64,000 bases of DNA from Elmis aenea (lineage: Eukaryota; Arthropoda; Insecta; Coleoptera; Elmidae): NCBI GenBank assembly GCA_947652605.1, contig OX393581.1, forward strand, positions 9,552,640 to 9,616,639. The letters run 5' to 3'. The position numbers were made by a program, and so were the translations under genes. Shown in pieces: positions 23,901 to 34,843 of this stretch (position 1 is its first letter; each line of letters opens with the position of its first letter). Under the pieces are notes generated by a model. The model was not told the DNA's origin and searched no databases. It was given only the letters and a program-made list of their open reading frames with translations.

Positions 23901-26900
23901 TTGCCGCTAATCCTAAAAATATACTGCAACTTAACATCAAATTTTAGGGTAACATAATCAAATTTACCAGTAAAAGAAAGTACAGTATTAAATAAACCGT
24001 TTGCTAAGGTTGTTCCACTGGTTTCATCTCCTACGCTTGCTAAAAATGGACCATAAATTAAACCAAACGCACCTATAGGAATAATAGTAACAATCTAAAA
24101 CAAAAATTGTACAGGAAGTTTACATCAATATACGACATTCAATGCTCGCGGAAACTTAACGCAAAAGTCGATTTAAAAAAAATATATATTTCTCTGCATT
24201 TGAATATTCTTAGACAAATTCCAGATCGTTTTAAATATTTCAGTTCCTCCGTACAAAGTGCATACGTTAAAAAGAATATATTAATATCAGAAAGACAAAT
24301 TTAAATGTAAAAGCACAGTTCATAACAAAAAGCAAATACATTTCAAGAATATTTAATGCATAAAACTGGGCTACACAATTTTGAAATTGCAACAGCAGTA
24401 TCTTTTGGTAGCTGTATCATCGATAGAAAGTTTTATATATTTTGAATATTTATGTGGTGTACGTATATTGTCTATGATATTACATTTTTCGCTATGTTAG
24501 CGTTTCGGATTAAATTTAAGCCCTGACCATGTGCATATTTTACTCAGATATCGCTTGCATTCGGGTTTTAATATTTATGGGACTTGTTCGAATATTGCTC
24601 GCAAAGTACACACTTGTTTGCGTTGTTTAAGTAAGGTATACAAAAGGAGGAAACGATGCATAATTATATTACATATTGATTAGAATAGGTTAGTTTACGT
24701 TACAGGACAAATTAGAAGTTAATATTTGCAGACAATTTTGCAAAATTAGATGGCGTAGAAGATCTAAAGCACATAAGGGATCAATTAAACAGGGAAAAGC
24801 AAAAAATATATATGCCTCTCCTTCATAATCATGAAAAGATGAACAAAAAAACTGAACAAAATAAAAGCTTTAGCAGGAAAGCTGCGTAGGTACAGGAATT
24901 TAAAAAACCTTTTTTTTTAGGAGAAAAAAAGTTAAAAAAACTTAAAATTACCATCTACTAAGAGTGTTTGGTTCTGTTTTAAATTACGTACTCGAATAAT
25001 GAACTATGACAAAAAAGAGTAGATTTAGTAAGTATGGAAAAGGCATTCGTAGATCAACATAGACAAAATTAGAAATTAATCATAATATAAAAAAAAACAA
25101 ATAAAACCGAATGAATGATATGTCTAGAATTCACAACTACCATTCAAATTCATACATTCATATTTTTGAATTATAAACAATTTTTTTTCATACAAGTTTT
25201 TTATTTCTATTTAAATAAGAGCACTTTACTCCTGCGAATATTCCTAAAATCGCTAAAATCTAGTCTCATATAAATTTTGATATTCAGCAAGCCTTTGATA
25301 AAGTGTGGCATGCAGGTTTGATTTTAATAAGCTAAATAAATGTTCACCCAAACAATATGTGGAGTTAGAATCATACAACATCTCAGATAGATTATTAAGA
25401 TTAAAACAGGAAGAAGAATATTCTGAGCTCAAAGAAATACAAGCAGGTGTTCCTCAGGGTAGTGTCTTGGGACCTATTCTGAATTTAAATCAAAATCCAA
25501 CTACTTACCAATGCGCGCACCCTTTGCGAGTAAAATGGTGCAAATTTTTTGAAAAAATCTTAAACGGTTCCGGAGAAAAACGCGAAAAACGAGGCCCTTG
25601 TAAGAACGGTTTTCCCTATGTTAAACACCTATGCAAGTCGCATAGATTTAAATATACAACTTCTCAAATCATAGCCCTTTTGCAGGGGTTTCGTTTTTGA
25701 CGTTTTTCTACGGAACCGTTTAAGATTTTTTCAAAAACTTTGCACCATTTTACTTGCAAATGATGCCTGAATTGGTGAATAGAAGAATTTTGATTTTGTC
25801 TCTGACGGTTTCATTGCCAACGCGATCGCAAAAATTACTTTTATTATTCAACTTTTCAGTTGTTTCCCTATTTTTACGAAGGAAATGGCCAGTTTTACGT
25901 ATAACTCTGCAAAACATTTAGTTTTGATGTTCTGATGCAATAAACACAGCCTTGATCAGATTCTAGGGCCAACATATCGAGATCTTCCCTGGTTAGACAA
26001 ACTCCATCAAGCAAGTAGTCAAATTTGTAACTGAACAAAAAATGGAAAATTAAAATAAATGAACTGAAGTCAAATCACATCAATTTTACCAATACGTTGT
26101 CTGGTTGTGATCAAATTTTGGTGTTAAACAGCAACTTTGATAATGTTTTTTCATAATAGTCACCAGGGCCTTCTAGAGGTAAGAATGGGCCCGGGGAAGT
26201 TTAAATTTGGGGGCCATTGTGAATGAAAAACTCTGTTTTTATAAGAGCAAAAAATACGTGGCCACTTTTCTTTGTCGTTCATTTGCAGTTTGCCGTTAAA
26301 ATGCATATTAAACGGTCCCTCAAACTAGGGGCCCGGGGATGCAGCCCCCCAAGACCCCCCTCTAGTAGGCCCTGATAGTCGCTATAAATTTATTGTACAA
26401 GTCTTGTATTTCACCCAGTTTCACCTTATCTAATAGAACCAATACTTGTGGTATTTGTTCCAGTTGTTTGATATTGTTTGCATTTAAGTAAAGCACTCCA
26501 GAATGTATACAAAGTTGCAATACACTTGTTTATTTAATTTAGATTAAAAACTGCAAATCAACGACTGCTATTTTAATCTAGATTCTAGATTAATGACCTT
26601 CTGAAAAACTCTTTTTTACGTATAGACTGTGTTACTATAGATAATTTTTAAAATTTGGAAAGATTTATATTTAATATGGGTAAGGTAATGATTCTCAACC
26701 AGTGAGACGCGCGAAGATATTTTTAAATTGAAAGCAAAACTATTTATTGACACGTTCGCTACCCACCGACTCATATACGTATGAGCCACGTGGCTCTCCA
26801 GACAGACTACCGGCTCATATGTGAGCCGTTGGTACAGACGTAGTTAATGTTTAATTTCTTCGTGAAGTCCAAACAACTACATTCATTTTAGGTGGTGGTC

Positions 26901-27661
26901 TTTAGGAATCTTTGACTCACATTTGAGACGCGCAGTCCTAAGTTAAGACCAAGTTTAAAGATTATGGCGAATGTTTTAAGTGTCTTAATTAGGATTTTAT
27001 ATTATTTCCTTATTATTATTTTATTCTAGTAAAAATAAATCATATTGTTCAGTTTGTCTTATGTTTTATATCATCAAAAACAATTTTTTTAAATCACCAA
27101 ATGTCTTTTTCTGCATATATGAATGATAACATTAATACCGTAAAACAACACCCCGTTTGTGGGGAGGTTCATCGCTTTTACCATACTCACAAAAGAGTGT
27201 ATGGAACAGAAAAGGTTAAGAACCCCTGGTCTAATAGCTAGTATACCGAATTTCAATGTATTTTTACTTTCGCCATACGTACTATGAAGAAAGTATTGTT
27301 AAGTTTACATTAGCAAAAAAGTACTAAGAATACCACACATTTAAAAAATAATGCACTCAGTCCAAGGACAGATGAGAAATAAAAACAATTTAAGTGTTTT
27401 GGCAGGACATTGAGTATTGAAAGGGGGGCTCAATAAAATTGATTGCAGAAAAAGGGGGCGCAAATACAAAACGGTTGAGAAACATAGAAACATTGGCGAA
27501 AGGATAAATGGAGGAATATGTTATATTATTAATACCAATATTTAAAAACTTACAAACGATAGACTAAGTGCTAATGTAACCACGTAACCCCATCCTCCTT
27601 CAGGTGGAATCAACTCATATTTTGAAGCAATATTTCTTGGTTTTGCATTTTCATTCGTCAT
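14954..27661 (-). CDS. Monocarboxylate-transporter-like protein (SLC16/MFS), gene B, 8 exons, 513 aa if spliced like gene A
   Basis: Join on the minus strand: 27554-27661, 23968-24094, 23769-23912, 21498-21779, 20679-20937, 19464-19756, 15123-15323, 14954-15081. Exon lengths match gene A except exon 1 (108 vs 99) and exon 5 (259 vs 262), and phases are identical. The N-terminus carries YELIPPEGGWG. Exon 4 has the NTYFMKKKN loop motif. Asp370 and Arg374 (GDLVSR) preserve the helix-8 pair. It is a probable 12-helix plasma-membrane transporter of unknown substrate. The first six introns are GT-AG. The seventh (15082-15122, 41 bp) begins AT on the gene strand, where gene A has GT. If it is retained, the frame reads DHSRCFC... 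to a TAA at 15031, giving 501 residues without the last helix. Exon 8 itself is still open and conserved. Intron 6 alone is 4.1 kb. Confidence 0.88.
15121..15122 (-). other. Altered splice donor (AT for GT) of gene B intron 7
   Basis: On the gene strand the exon 7/intron junction reads AAAACAG/ATCACAGC, against AAAACAG/GTCACAGC in gene A (6253-6254). A single G-to-A change explains it. The acceptor (TTTTTCAG) and 41-bp length are unchanged. The donor does not have the U12-type ATATCCTT form, and no in-frame alternative GT lies close by. Confidence 0.9.
15324..16350. other. Gene B intron 6, proximal part
   Basis: No gene. Two short direct copies of ACTCTGGTTTATTAAAA plus a CC-rich follow-on occur at about 15609 and 15836. 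A small palindrome (CCAACACAT/ATGTGTTGG) lies at 15650-15669. The 71-codon minus frame at 15848-16063 has no family signature. Confidence 0.45.
16358..16690. repeat. Interspersed repeat, copy 1 (tip TACAGGGTGTTTCAC)
   Basis: This segment is repeated in the same orientation at 18795-19100. Shared words include CGTAAATAATGAAAA/TACA, GGGGTGTATT, TTCCATGGCTTGCCTGATATA, TTTTTAAACTCAAATATCTC and GTTTGCTATAAAACGGTG. Copy 1 keeps a CAGGGTGTTTC tip next to TATA, fitting the TA-targeting MITE families here. No coding content. Confidence 0.65.
17982..18135 (+). pseudogene. Fragment of an unrecognised host or transposon gene, possibly Crypton/KIAA1958-like
   Basis: A 51-codon start segment (ATG at 17982) reads MSRFGITSIEEIQKTVAN, then TPKNTVASKMSIWKQFENFC, then KERSYDLNAL. 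It ends near a possible donor (GAG/GTTGGT). N..T+......WK.F..FC.ER is reminiscent of the N-terminus of insect KIAA1958-like, Crypton-derived tyrosine-recombinase proteins, but no catalytic residues are present. A second open piece at 18446-18532, after a TTATAG acceptor-like site, reads AGTFQGNAGIWQQLNVFNQE and ends in TGA. The two may be exons of one decayed gene interrupted by the hairpin at 18229-18408. The assignment is tentative. Confidence 0.35.
18229..18408. repeat. 180-bp near-palindromic hairpin MITE
   Basis: The left arm (GGAACATTATTTTGC ... GTTTGTTACTTATAGGTAAC ... GACAAAATCC) is inverted in the right arm (GGATTTTGTC ... GTTACCAAAGTAACAAAC ... GCAAAATAATGTTCC). The centre is at about 18320 (CTCGCCTTCGGCTCAGG). 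This is a foldback of unknown family with no protein. Confidence 0.75.
18795..19100. repeat. Interspersed repeat, copy 2 (mate of 16358-16690)
   Basis: Same order of blocks as copy 1, including TTTCATGGCTTGCGTGATAT and ACTCAAATATCTCTG. It is more diverged and lacks a clear CAGGGTG tip (AAGGTGTTAAC at the start). It lies in the same intron of gene B. Confidence 0.6.
20388..20647. mobile_element. GC-rich palindromic MITE made of CTTCCCGAC repeats
   Basis: It lies in intron 5 of gene B. The left half has four or five variants of AACTTCCCGACGG/AGN, and the right half has the inverse (GTCGGGAAGTTG) repeated. The tips pair as AGGGTG...ATTCCCGAAAG. The spacer (about 20465-20540) is AT-rich. The flanking 8-mers are similar but not identical (atttacaa and atttaaaa). 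The base composition is unlike the surrounding intron. The short-unit iteration in both arms suggests a binding-site array rather than coding sequence. Confidence 0.75.
21780..22983. other. Gene B intron 3, distal part
   Basis: No gene was recognised. The sequence is AT-rich with a possible element tip (CACAGGGTGTTTATTTTT, about 22572). Short frames here have no motif. Confidence 0.4.
22984..23605. mobile_element. Foldback element, TA-flanked (gene B intron 3)
   Basis: The left end CAGGGTGTAGAACTGGATCA and right end TGATCCAATTCATCACCCTG are inverted copies, each abutting TA (22982-22983, 23606-23607). The arms stay complementary for well over 200 bp (for example GAAACAAATTCTGTAT and GATACAGAATTTTTTTCTC; AAAATTAAGCAAATTACAAAACGC and its inverse). 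The centre is at about 23290. It is 622 bp long with no coding capacity. TA duplication and CAGGGTG tips suggest mobilisation by a Tc1/mariner-type transposase. Confidence 0.82.
25270..25480 (+). pseudogene. Jockey-type reverse transcriptase fragment (gene B intron 1)
   Basis: The plus strand encodes FDIQQAFDKVWHAG, then after frame changes KQEEEYSELKEIQAGVPQGS and VLGPI. These are the conserved RT blocks before the catalytic YADD/FADD motif in jockey-clade non-LTR elements. The fragment stops abruptly at 25480, where a foldback repeat begins. The same RT segment exists at about 57000-57250 on the other strand. It is clearly dead. Confidence 0.8.
25488..26005. repeat. Foldback repeat family F1, truncated copy
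   Basis: It matches the inner left arm and whole right arm of 48197-48876, including CTTGCAAATGATGCC.., GAAGAATTTTGATTTTGTCT, GACGGTTTCAT, GGCCAACATATCGAGA. Its inverted halves meet at about 25630. Together with the RT piece it creates a chimeric 131-codon frame (25305-25700) that is not a real gene. Confidence 0.75.
26164..26374. mobile_element. hAT-type MITE with near-perfect 8-bp duplication
   Basis: The ends CAGGGCCTTCTAGAGG and CCTCTAGTAGGCCCTG are inverted repeats. The flanks atagtcac (26156-26163) and atagtcgc (26375-26382) agree at seven of eight bases. It is 211 bp, GC-rich at the ends and non-coding. Confidence 0.82.
26686..27484. mobile_element. Probable hAT-type MITE (TTCTCAACC tips)
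   Basis: The left end TGATTCTCAACCAGTGAGAC pairs with the right end read inward (ATGTTTCTCAACCGTTTTG). These resemble CAGTG.TTCTCAACC hAT tips. Inside there is a second inward-facing tip at about 27213-27229 (GGTTAAGAACCCCTGG) and two short palindromes around CTCATATACGTATGAG and GGCTCATATGTGAGCC. No clear target duplication. Confidence 0.45.
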
Positions 27662-27985
27662 TTTAACGTTAAGCCTCGTTCTTCACAATCAAATCACAGC
27701 CAATGAATCATAATTACCTATATATGAAGTGCTCTTGTTTAAGACTAAGGGCAAAAGGAAAATTGAATACAACGAACTGCTTATCTTAATGATAAATCGT
27801 GTTGTTCTCATATTGGTTATGCCGTATTAAAAATTCCCTCGTTATTTATTTAAATGAGTTTAGTTGTGTTACGTAGCAGATGTAAGTGTCTTTGATAATA
27901 TATCATAATTATTAGAACACTTTTAAACCTATTAGTGGAAGATTAACGTTTGTTAGTTACGGTAATTGGAAATTTTTACTTTTTA
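27662..27985 (-). promoter_or_regulatory. Upstream region of gene B, conserved with gene A
   Basis: Collinear with 11557-11860 (see the upstream region of gene A). The shared AACTGCTTATCTT block at about 27775-27787 contains, on the gene strand, AAGATAAGCAGTT, again a GATA-type site in the same relative place. There is a B-specific insertion of about 25 bp (about 27740-27768). This indicates that the tandem duplication included the promoter. Confidence 0.5.
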
Positions 27986-28084
27986 ACAGATTCGATAATG
28001 CGGAAAACAAAATAATCGTCAGAGGTTAATTTAATCGATATTTCTTAGAAATAGTGTCTAGATAACAGGAATAAGACATTTTTA

Positions 28085-28535
28085 TCATTGTTTTTCTACG
28101 ACCACTAATATAAATGACTCTTATCGTACAGCCTGCATGCATAGTAAGTGGGTCCTTACGCACGGTAAGCAAAAAGCACGGTGTTTTAAAGAAATGATCA
28201 AAGTAGACTCACGTCAAACACTTCCTGCATGCCTAGTAAGTGAGTTATAACGCACGGTAAGCAAAACGCACACTTGTCTAGAAATGTCACAGTAGGCTTA
28301 CGTCAAAATTGAAAAGACAACGTAATTACATGTGTATATTAGCCAAAAAGCCGTTTAATCGTATGTATTATAACTATTATATGATCGTAGAAAACGTAAG
28401 CTACATAACACGAGTTGTAAAGCAATTATGCACTTGTGGAAATACGTACTCGCCGCTACGGCGCTACGCGGCTCCGTGCGCAACTTTTCCATTCGTGCGT
28501 AATATGCTTCTTACAACTCTTGTTTTACTATTATG
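28085..28535. repeat. Dispersed hairpin repeat, copy 2
   Basis: Mate of 8990-9340, longer because the CCTGCATGC..AGTAAG/GGTAAGCAAAA block occurs twice (about 28130 and 28225). It also carries an extra GC-rich piece (GCCGCTACGGCGCTACGCGG) inside the terminal hairpin. The stem words ACATAACACGAGTTGTAA and TTACAACTCTTGTT are present. Confidence 0.65.
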
Positions 28536-28539
28536 ACAT

Positions 28540-29655
28540 ATTTATTTCGGATTACGGTAGTATATCCAAATTCGTGTTATCTATTACCAAACCACTTTAT
28601 AGAATACATATGCCACGACCTTTGTCGACTAAATTATCGGAAAACGCAAGACATCTCCCACCCCTTAACCCACTGATAGCAATTTTAGAACTAAATGTCA
28701 AACTAATGCGTCAAGGTCTGTTCGTGGCTTTAAAATTATTTTTTGAATATTCTGTGTAACGAATGCGTTGAAACAATTTAACCTTAAAGCTGTTTTTTTC
28801 TTAGCAAATTGTGCTTTTGAGTAATCAAACTGTAATTTAACGTTAAAAATAGCTGAAGAATATCTTAATTAGAGTTTTTTGAATTCCTTTTAAACGCCTG
28901 TATTAAAGTTTGCGGTCCGTTTTTTGCTTTAAGGTAACCCGCACGTCTCGGAGAACAAAAGAAGGTTGTGTTATCAAAAGCGTTTTATTTGATCACGGTT
29001 TTTTTTTTTTTTTAAGTTTGGAAGTAGTACGTAAAATTTTGCGTGTAATGTCACCAGGATGGCGAGAAATTTCAGCTGAATATTTTTTTGTTTTAATTAA
29101 TACGTTTTCTATAACTCAAACACTTTCGTTTTAAAAATTTTTTTAGGGGCTGCAGTTTAAAAGATTATGATTTTGTTGCTAATAGTGTCCATGCAGTACT
29201 TTTAGAGAAATATATTTAAGCTGTTAACTTGTTGGCCAAAGAGTGCCAACAAAGTGACATGAATATAAAAAAACTTGTACATAATTCAAACAAAATAATG
29301 ATATCCAAGACTGTGTACCATATCTTGTTGAAGTCACATAACTTCTGCTACGTCACTGTATTCGTTGAAATGTATGAGTTTTGGAAAAATCTGGGTTGAC
29401 TAAATTGCAGTTATTATAATATCGTGGAAGCCTACAATATGGTTTATATTTATCCTGTTAAAGCAAATTATAATCCACAAAAATGTTACACAATAAAATT
29501 ACCATCTGCAAATATCATGTAATACTTTTGAAAACAAAAATTAACAAAACTTGAATTATTTTCATTCGAGTTAAAACTGAACAGCTTTAATAGGAGTGTA
29601 AAAAATTGTTACAGCAAAAAAAATAATTTTAATTATGTACGAACAAAAGAGGATA
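28540..29655. other. Spacer without recognised genes
   Basis: AT-rich. The small frames at 28436-28759 and 28910-29134 show no domain. No repeat mate was noticed. Confidence 0.45.
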
Positions 29656-31310
29656 AATAAAATAAAAAGTTTTAAAAATTGGAAACTATTATTGCAGGAT
29701 ATGGCAAACTGTACGAAGGAATCTTAAAAGAATTCGAATTTAACAAAGGGGTCAAGCAAGGTGATGGGCTATCAGCGACAATATTTAATATAGCGGTAGA
29801 AGGTATAATTAGAAAATGTAGAATAAAAGGGACTATAATTGAAAAATGAGCACAAATAGTAGCATATGCCGATGATCTAGCCTTAATAGCAAGAGAACAG
29901 GATGAGTTCAAAAAAACCACTGTCGAAAATCTAGACGGAGGGAAAGAAAATGGGGCTTGAAATAAATCAGGAAACAACAAAATATATGGAAATAAAAAAG
30001 AAACATATAGAAGGAGAAAACAGAGAAGTAGTAGTAGGAAATTATATGTTCGAATAAGTAGAAAATTTTAAATATCTGGTAACAGTAACAGGGAAGAAAT
30101 GAAACAACGAATACGAATTAAGAAAATCAGTAATAATACAAAAAAGATAATCTATAAAACAGCGATACGACCTGTGGTAATATACGGAGCGGAGACGATG
30201 TGTATGACAAGGAAGGAAGTAAAAAAATTAAAATTTTTGATAGAAAAGTAGTGAGGAAAATTCATGGGACGAGGAAAATAGAGGAGGAATACATAAGGTT
30301 AACAAATAAGCAAAGAACGAAATTAAAACAATACTAAAAGGGGAAGATATAGTCCAAGTAATAAAAGCTGCAAGAATTCGATGGTATGGACATATAAGTA
30401 GAAGAGTCCTTCACTACACTAAAAAGGATCCTAAAATGAAAACCACAAGATCGAGAGGAAGACCAAAAATACGCTGGAAAGACCAAGTGATAGCTGATAC
30501 AGGAAAAATAGGAATTACAGGATGGAGAAAGAAAATGCTTGATAGGCAAACATGGAAGCGAGTCGTACAAGATGCAAAGACAAACAACAACCTATAGGAA
30601 GTGAAAGAACAAAAATAGCCGAAAAATAATAGTCAGTAGGGCTCCAATGAGCGGTTATTATTCCAATATGGAATGCACAGTCTTTTATAATTATGGCAAA
30701 CTTTAAGCAGATCTGAAGAGCAGGGTAGCGTGAGCGACGACATTTTTCCATGCTTCTAGCAAATGTTAGATATGTAAAAAAAAGAGTTGAAAAGAAACAA
30801 AGACCAGAATATTTAACACAGTAAGCCTCAATACAGTTCAGTAGAAGTTTGAACCCTAAAACAAAAGCAGAAATAAATGATACAGTCTAGGGAGATGGCA
30901 TCTTTAAGAAGAATAAAGAGATGTAAACGAATTGATAAGATCGGCAATGCTAAAATAAGAAAAACTAGCAGTGAAAACTTTAAAAAAATATGGAGTCAAA
31001 CCAACTAAGATGACTGGTACATCATTTACGCATGCTAAAAAGTGGGAAATCAAAAACGGGATAAATATGTATGAAATTTTAGGAGAAATATAGAAGAAGA
31101 CTTGGAACAAATGGGAAAACAAAGTGAGACAAATACTAAAGAAAAAGGAGTCACGTGGAGAAAGATGCCACAGCTAATCAACGATAGGAAGAGGTTTTTT
31201 CCTGTTTTTTCATCGTGGATTAGGCCCAATGATCTGTTTCGACCCCGGCTGATGAAGAATCATAATCAAGAACTAGGAAAGCATATCTCAGGATCCGGAT
31301 AATAAGAAGA
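29656..31310 (+). pseudogene. Decayed non-LTR retrotransposon (reverse transcriptase to 3' end)
   Basis: The plus-strand frames in order: FNKGVKQGDGLSATIFNIAV (about 29739-29798); QIVAYADDLALIAREQ with the catalytic YADD (about 29853-29900); then GLEINQ; VENFKYL; KTILKGEDIVQVIKAARIRW, YGHISRR and SRGRPKIRWKDQVI ending at about 30597. This is the palm-to-C-terminus order of an APE-type RT. Several stops and frameshifts separate the blocks. The 3' part (30600-31310) is element-like filler ending in the simple tail ATAATAAGAAGAAGAAG. The clade is uncertain (RTE- or CR1-like). The 5' ORF and endonuclease are missing. Confidence 0.82.
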
Positions 31311-32660
31311 AGAAGCAGTTATTGTTCTAAAACGCATTGCTTAACTTCTTTAAATGCTAGTCAATAGCAAAATACTTGGCCGGAAAATCTGAACTGCATT
31401 ACATTTATCTAAATTTTAAGTTTCTCTAAATAATTGTGGTCGTAGAAATTACTGTACGATGAGCATCAGTATGGATAAACCAGCGAGCAGTAAAACATTT
31501 GTTAAAATGTATCGGCTTATAGAACTTTATTACAAAGAAAAAGGAATGTTGACTTCAAAAAGTTCACAGGCACATGGAAAGGACTAGGTATCTTTAAGCA
31601 CGACAATTACAATTTTCACATCAGTAGCTTAACTGGGGAGCATCAAAGATTCAGCCGTGCATCAATTGAAGGCCGATTTGGCGCCGTCACTTTTCATTTC
31701 TTTCGAAAAATAGTAGGTATATAGCCGATAACTTAACTACAAATCTGATGAATAAGTCAAAACAAAGATTAACATATAGCTGCGTTGTCGAGATGGGAAG
31801 TTGTATTGGGAGACATTCGTAAAACTTATTGAACATTGGTGGAATTGAGTATACCACAAAAAAAATACTTTCGAGAAATAAATGTGTAGAGATATGTATT
31901 TTCGCAGAAGAAAATAATATACGCCTACGAACGATCAAACTGCGTAACGCAGGCTTTGATATTGGTACACAAGAAATACGTAAAGAAAAGGTCGTTTAAA
32001 ATTGAATGATACTTTTCTTTGTACGACTAAATAAAATTGAACAATGTTAAATATGCCGCTTTTGCATATTTAAATACCGCCTGATCAAAAAGAGGGTGGG
32101 GAAAACCGTAAGGTGAGCGCGCAGGCTGGCCCACACAATAAAAATATGTTTCCAAAATTTAATCCGCATACTCACAAATGCTGTTTGTACAGTTCCATGT
32201 AATAATTTGCTTTGTTAAAAGGTTTTGCGACAAAGTAAACACATTCCGTTAACGTTATCGCATTTTATTTACTTTGAAATATTTTTTACAGCAAAATTGA
32301 GATTATGATCGTGTTCAATTCTTGTTCAAGTAGTTAAAACTGCATTTGCGTCTAATAAAAATGTTTTAAAATACATTATAAATCATTTAACGTTTCAAGG
32401 TGCACCATAAATTATGCTGTATTGTATATGCTGAGTAAAAAACAAAATAAAATACGGTTTTCATACAATATGTAAATATGTATTTTTAGCGTCAGACGTT
32501 TGTGTAAATGTTTGCGTTTTAAAAAATTACAAACGTGTTGTAAAAACTTCGAATCAACGTAATTTTGCCGATAAATAATGATTTTGTAAACCATCCGCGT
32601 TTTCGCGGATTACTTTTAACAACATGTTCCTCTAATTTGCATTTCTTTTTAAAATGGACG
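31311..32660. other. Spacer without recognised genes
   Basis: No domain, repeat mate or exon was recognised. Short plus- and minus-strand frames look incidental. Confidence 0.45.
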
Positions 32661-32674
32661 TTTGTTCAAAAAGC

Positions 32675-33305
32675 CAAGGTTTTTAAATGCGTTTTATTTA
32701 ATTTCTCAAATTTGGAGATGTGTAGGAGAATGATATTTGGTAGATGTTTTGTACTTATCAAAAGGTTTCCCATAGTAATATTTTTAATTATTTCCCATCT
32801 TCACAAGGGGCTGAAAGGTACGACCCGTGTGGGTTTCTTTATCAGAACTTTTTGGAGGCTTTAAATTTTGCAATTTAAAATATTTTTTTTGATAGCTGAC
32901 TTATTTAAAAACAGTTTTTATTTCTTAAATTTTTCTGCCAAACTTAGTTTTTGAGTAAGAAATTAAATGCGTGAACAAGAACCATTAAATAATATTCTAA
33001 AATAAAACCACCAAAATGAATCGTTTTATTTTAAAATATTTAATGGTTCATGTTCACTTATTTAATGTTTTACTCAACAACTGTAGGTTTTGCAAGAAAA
33101 GTTAAACGATAAAAAAATTCTAAATAAATCAAGCTTTTAACTAAAAAAATTTAAATTGCAAAATTTCAAGCCTCCAAAAAGTTCTTGTGAAGGTGGGACA
33201 TAATTAAAAATATTACTGTGGAAAACCTGTCAATAATTATAAAACATCTTCCAAATATCATTCTTCTACACATCTCCAAATTTGAGAAATAATATAAAAA
33301 CCTAA
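32675..33305. mobile_element. Long inverted repeat (foldback) about 630 bp
   Basis: Left-arm words (TTTCTCAAATTTGGAGATGT, GGCTTTAAATTTTGCAATTT, GAACTTTTTGGAGG) reappear inverted at 33150-33290. The arms meet at about 33010. Arm identity is moderate with indels. TIR boundaries and duplication are unclear. Confidence 0.7.
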
Positions 33306-33740
33306 TTTTACCGCTCCTCTTTGAAGGGGGGGGGGTAACTCCGAAAGGAGTCGTCTAAGAAAAAAAAATTATATAAAAGCCCCCCCTTAATTTTTGATAA
33401 GGAATTACCTCCCGAAGTTTTTCGCAATATTTAGGAATATATGTATCATAATTTATGATTTTTTATCTATTATTACTATTAAATTTAATACAAAGTTGAT
33501 ATCTGCGCTTTGTAGATAATCAAATATTTCCACGTATATTTATTTTTATTTGATGAATTGTCCTTAAAATAGCTTATCTTTATTCATCAATTGTATTCAA
33601 CTGTTTTCAAGGTTGGCTATTTTAAGAACATTTCATCAAACTATGTCCTAAGCATAGTTTGATGAAAACATTTTCTACCAAGTGCAGATTTTAAATTAGT
33701 ATCACCTATGGAGAAAGGATTGTACCTTGAAAGCATAATA

Positions 33741-33812
33741 ATGATAAAAATAATAATAATAATAATAATATTATTAATAATAATATTAATAATAATAATA
33801 ATAATAATAAAT
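33741..33812. repeat. (AAT)n microsatellite
   Basis: An impure run of AAT/ATT triplets about 70 bp long. Confidence 0.9.
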
Positions 33813-33944
33813 GTATTAGTCTTTGAGAGAGATCAGTTATTTAGACATGATATAAGACAATAATTTAGATTTAATAGTATTAGTCTTGACTATGAGACTG
33901 AAGGAAAATCAATGGTAATAGTAAGTGAAAAATCATAAATTATT

Positions 33945-34361
33945 ATGAAAAAACGGTTCGTACGTTATATAATTTTTAAACAGACTGGTCTTTATCCATA
34001 TTTAACATCTTATAAAACTATGTTGAGTGAATTGCAGCTTATATCCCTTGAGCGAAGACGGTGTTTGCTGGATCACGTGTATATTTTCAAAATCGTTAAT
34101 CACAAAGTCTATGTCACTATAGATCTATTAAATAAAATTTCCTTTTTAGTGCCTCGATCAAACAGCCGTTGGGCTAGTACATTTTATTTGAACCAACCTC
34201 GTACTAATTTGCTTCAGGTGTCACCTTTGTACAGAATGTGTAAGGTGGCAAATATTTTTTCAGACATTGATATTTTTTATAATTGTAGTGTTTCAACTTT
34301 CAAAAACAAAGCTTTACTGATTTTACGTGCACCAGTTCAATATGATTTATTTTTGTATTAA
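33945..34361 (+). pseudogene. C-terminus of a non-LTR retrotransposon polyprotein
   Basis: The 138-residue frame has LSELQLISLERRRCLLDHVY, FKIVNHKV, LLNKISFLVP, then RTNLLQVSPLYRMCKV and IDIFYNCSVSTFKN. This corresponds to the extreme C-terminus of CR1/I-like reverse transcriptases of arthropods (SLE.RR...D..FLYK..NG...P.LL..I.F.VP...R......., SPL.R.....N....DIF). A 3' UTR-like stretch follows, ending in a tandem AATAAATTAATAAATAAAT tail at 34525-34552, as these elements usually end. The upstream polymerase is absent, so it is a 5'-truncated copy. The frame itself is intact. Confidence 0.65.
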
Positions 34362-34719
34362 TTAATGCACATACATTTATTTGTAATATTTTTTTAATGT
34401 TTTGGCTGTTAATTGATTTTTATTAATGCACACATTTATAGTACCTATAATGTTACATTTATTATTACGTATACTATATTATTGTATATCGCCCTATGAT
34501 TGGGGTTTACCCCTGTTGGGTGTAATTTAATAAATTAATAAATAAATAAATGTAAAAAGCATCTTTAAATATTCAAGTTTTAAATTTTTTAATTTTTTGT
34601 GTTTAATGAATTAATGAAGCTTATGTAATTTTTCGTTTTTTGTTTTCAATTGCTACTTTGATTTAACTTAATAAACACAATAATATTGGACTAACTTACT
34701 TACTTAATTTTTTAAAGAG

Positions 34720-34843
34720 ATTTTTCCATAGAATAGTTGCTCTTACATCATAGAACATTTTGACCCCTTCAACAAATTCTGTATCTCTTACCGTTTAGGA
34801 GATCTCAATGGTGTTCACAATATCTGGTACACCCTGTATCCAT
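34720..34843. repeat. Solo arm of the 40925-41738 foldback family
   Basis: It shares CATAGAATAGTTGCTCTTACATCATAGAACA-like text with the right arm of the 40.9-kb element and ends in ACACCCTGTA, the inward CAGGGTGT tip. Confidence 0.55.

Noticed and set aside
25305..25700. A 131-codon gene
   Set aside because: The frame is a chance fusion of a dead reverse-transcriptase piece with a foldback repeat arm.
33741..33812. A CRISPR-like or functional tandem array
   Set aside because: It is a plain AAT microsatellite without spacers.
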